A stretch of 64,000 bases of DNA, from assembly GCF_026914265.1 (NCBI RefSeq), contig NC_069136.1:13696356-13760355 (forward strand), in the 5' to 3' direction. The DNA comes from Mya arenaria (lineage: Eukaryota > Mollusca > Bivalvia > Myida > Myidae). This document shows, one piece after another, positions 62,043 to 64,000 of the stretch. The position numbers and the translations under genes were made by a program. The first letter of the stretch is position 1; every line of letters starts with the position of its first letter. The notes under the pieces were generated by a model. It was given only the letters and a program-made list of their open reading frames with translations, was not told where the DNA came from and did not search any database.

Positions 62043-64000
62043 TCGTCACACTCAAATACGTTGATTTATATTTTTGGTTTATGCTTTTCCTTTATGTAAT
62101 GTACATGCGTTATTTGTTGATATAGAGGATCTTTACTACCTAACAGTGAATCATATCATTATTGATGATCGTCATGTTTGATTTAATCCATATGTTTTCC
62201 CTATGTTCCTATGATGTAAATATATGAATGAAATTCAATCTAAGATGTAAACATTTTATAACCGTGATGTAAAAATGATTGTAAATCCGTATTTGGATTT
62301 TATTCATATAACTTAATTATACATTTATATGGAAAATGAATGAGCATGTGTGTAAAATATCATGATAGTGGATTGTTAATTCCTTTCTGATTTATTTGCT
62401 ATAAAACATATTGTTTTGTAACCGTACTATGCATGTGTAAATAATAAAAGAAATATAAATATTTATATAACGAAAGTCGAAAACTACAGGGACAAGCCCA
62501 TTAGTTGATCATTCAAAATAAAGCCCTGTTTAGGGATACAAGTCAAGGACCAAAAACAGCAGTGAACTAGAGACATACACATATTAACATCACTTCTTAA
62601 ATTATAAGTTTTATTTTTTGTTTTATTACTGACTTTTACATGAAATGATGTGTGCCTGGAAAATTGTAATTATTTCATGCATTAAAATTAAGCACGGCTA
62701 AAATACCGTATTTTAACACACATGGTTCAGTCATACATTGCATTCCAGAGATTGTTTATGTGGTTTACTTCAATTTACTTCGATTCAAGCACACTTATGC
62801 ATAAATTGATTAAAATAAAAAACTTTGCCTTTCAAACATCTTCTGAAGCATTGTACGTTTGAAATAATTTTTGGAAAACCATTTTTCAATACCGTAGTAC
62901 AAAACTGTCGACTTAGCAATATTCAATACTAGCCTTAGCGTATTTATGAGAAACACAAGTAACACTAATATCAAGTTACTACAAAAGTTAAAACTGCCAT
63001 AGTGTATCAATGTACGCTCACGTGGTATAATTTCAAAAATGATAAAAACATTAAACGTCTCCGGCAGTTTTGAAATACATAATAGTCTATAGATAAAAGT
63101 CAGTACTAGAACTACCACAGTGTATTAATAAATACAAAGGAAAATACCACAATCTACATATCACAGGATTACCATTGCGTTGTTTTGCATGTGCGTTTAC
63201 CTGCTGATGATGATATTCAATTCAATGACTACAACACACCTCTACGGTTATTGCTACCTTTGTTCAATATTCATCATATCCGAAGTGAATTAATGCGAGT
63301 TATGTATTGTTCTGAAGTCAACCAGAGCGTAGTTATGCCGATATGTCATATTTATTTATTAGTTAATATTTTTAATGCCGTTACATAATAAAACCGATAA
63401 AATAGATTTTATTGCATTCACATGTATGTAATAGGTTTTGAGTAGAAAGAAAAGTGTAAATTTTTACAAGAACATTACCTAAATAATGAAAATGTATATG
63501 TCACTAATTCGTGAAATTCAAAATTAATTTAATATGGGTGTTAAATTATGTAATTGTATATATTATATAATGTTTGTAATTAATTTCTTTAATTGTAGTA
63601 GAAATTTGTACTGTGTTTAATTTGATAAACGTTTTACCTAACTGATAACGCATGTTGGTCATGAGATTTAAGACTCTGCTTTTATCAAAACATGTACAAA
63701 ATTATAAAAAATAGCGGTATTCCGACGCTGTACGATAGCGGTAATTAGAAGCCGACAATTTGAGTACTGTTCACACTGCTGCGGTAGTTCGCCGGTGTAT
63801 GACAGAGGTAATGGGGACACTCAAATTTAGGGTCTGCATTGGGCGGCTATGGTAGCGGAAAGGATATTTCAATAGCGCTACTAAACGAGGCAAATGTAAT
63901 TTAAGTGCAGTCCCTCTTACGGTCGTTATCCACATCAAATGCAGTTAACCAGTGACTTTGGTCTAAGTTAATTGATGTCCATGGCCTAACTGCGTATCTC
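62043..64000. other. right flank, no gene seen
   Basis: AT-rich. Only the dispersed repeat at 63740-63875 is recognisable. Confidence 0.5.
63740..63875. repeat. dispersed repeat, inverted partner of 42780-42930
   Basis: GGTCTGCATTGGGCGGCTATGG and GTAGCGGAAAGGATAT match the other copy in reverse complement. Confidence 0.55.

Overview
The window is animal nuclear DNA, most likely from a bivalve mollusc. This is inferred from several things: AT-rich sequence with long gene-poor stretches; split genes with GT-AG introns; a RING-less TRIM gene and a HECT-ligase gene of types that are expanded in bivalves; and dispersed repeats of bivalve character. I cannot name the species. No operon, bacterial or CRISPR structure is present.

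Layout. 1-3.4 kb: repeats (TG microsatellite, SINE fragment, 76-bp tandem repeat). 3.4-5.4 kb (-): two-exon TRIM-like gene. 5.4-13.6 kb: gene-free, with a MITE and an (AT)n run. 13.6-21.8 kb: complete but inactivated Ty3/Gypsy LTR retrotransposon with about 560-bp LTRs. 22.3-31.0 kb: PIF/Harbinger DNA transposon with TIRs, CAG target duplications, a 7-exon Myb/SANT-like gene (+) and an intact 5-exon DDE transposase (-). Another short element, a minisatellite and simple repeats are nested inside it. 31-35 kb: dispersed repeats, a 483-bp MITE and a tRNA-derived SINE. 35.0-38.5 kb: 60-bp satellite with higher-order repeats. 38.6-40.2 kb: MITEs. 40.85-42.64 kb (-): intronless SLC5 sodium/solute symporter. 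42.8-45.4 kb: nested elements with TTA target duplications and a SINE. 45.97-46.74 kb: piggyBac relic. 48.6-51.6 kb (+): multi-exon integrase-like (DDE) gene, probably host-borne, with one frameshift near the 3' end. 51.6-53.7 kb: AGGTCA-containing and other dispersed repeats. 54.1-60.1 kb (-): zinc-finger plus HECT E3 ligase gene. 61.3-62.0 kb (+): small unrecognised multi-exon gene. 62-64 kb: nothing clear.

The host genes (TRIM, SLC5, HECT, small gene) show no functional linkage. The only module whose parts clearly work together is the Harbinger element. Its transposase and its Myb-like partner face each other between termini that carry the same 13-bp motif exactly 29 bp from each end. All splice junctions I could place in both genes keep phase. 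The only lesion I found is one extra base in an A-run of the Myb-like gene.
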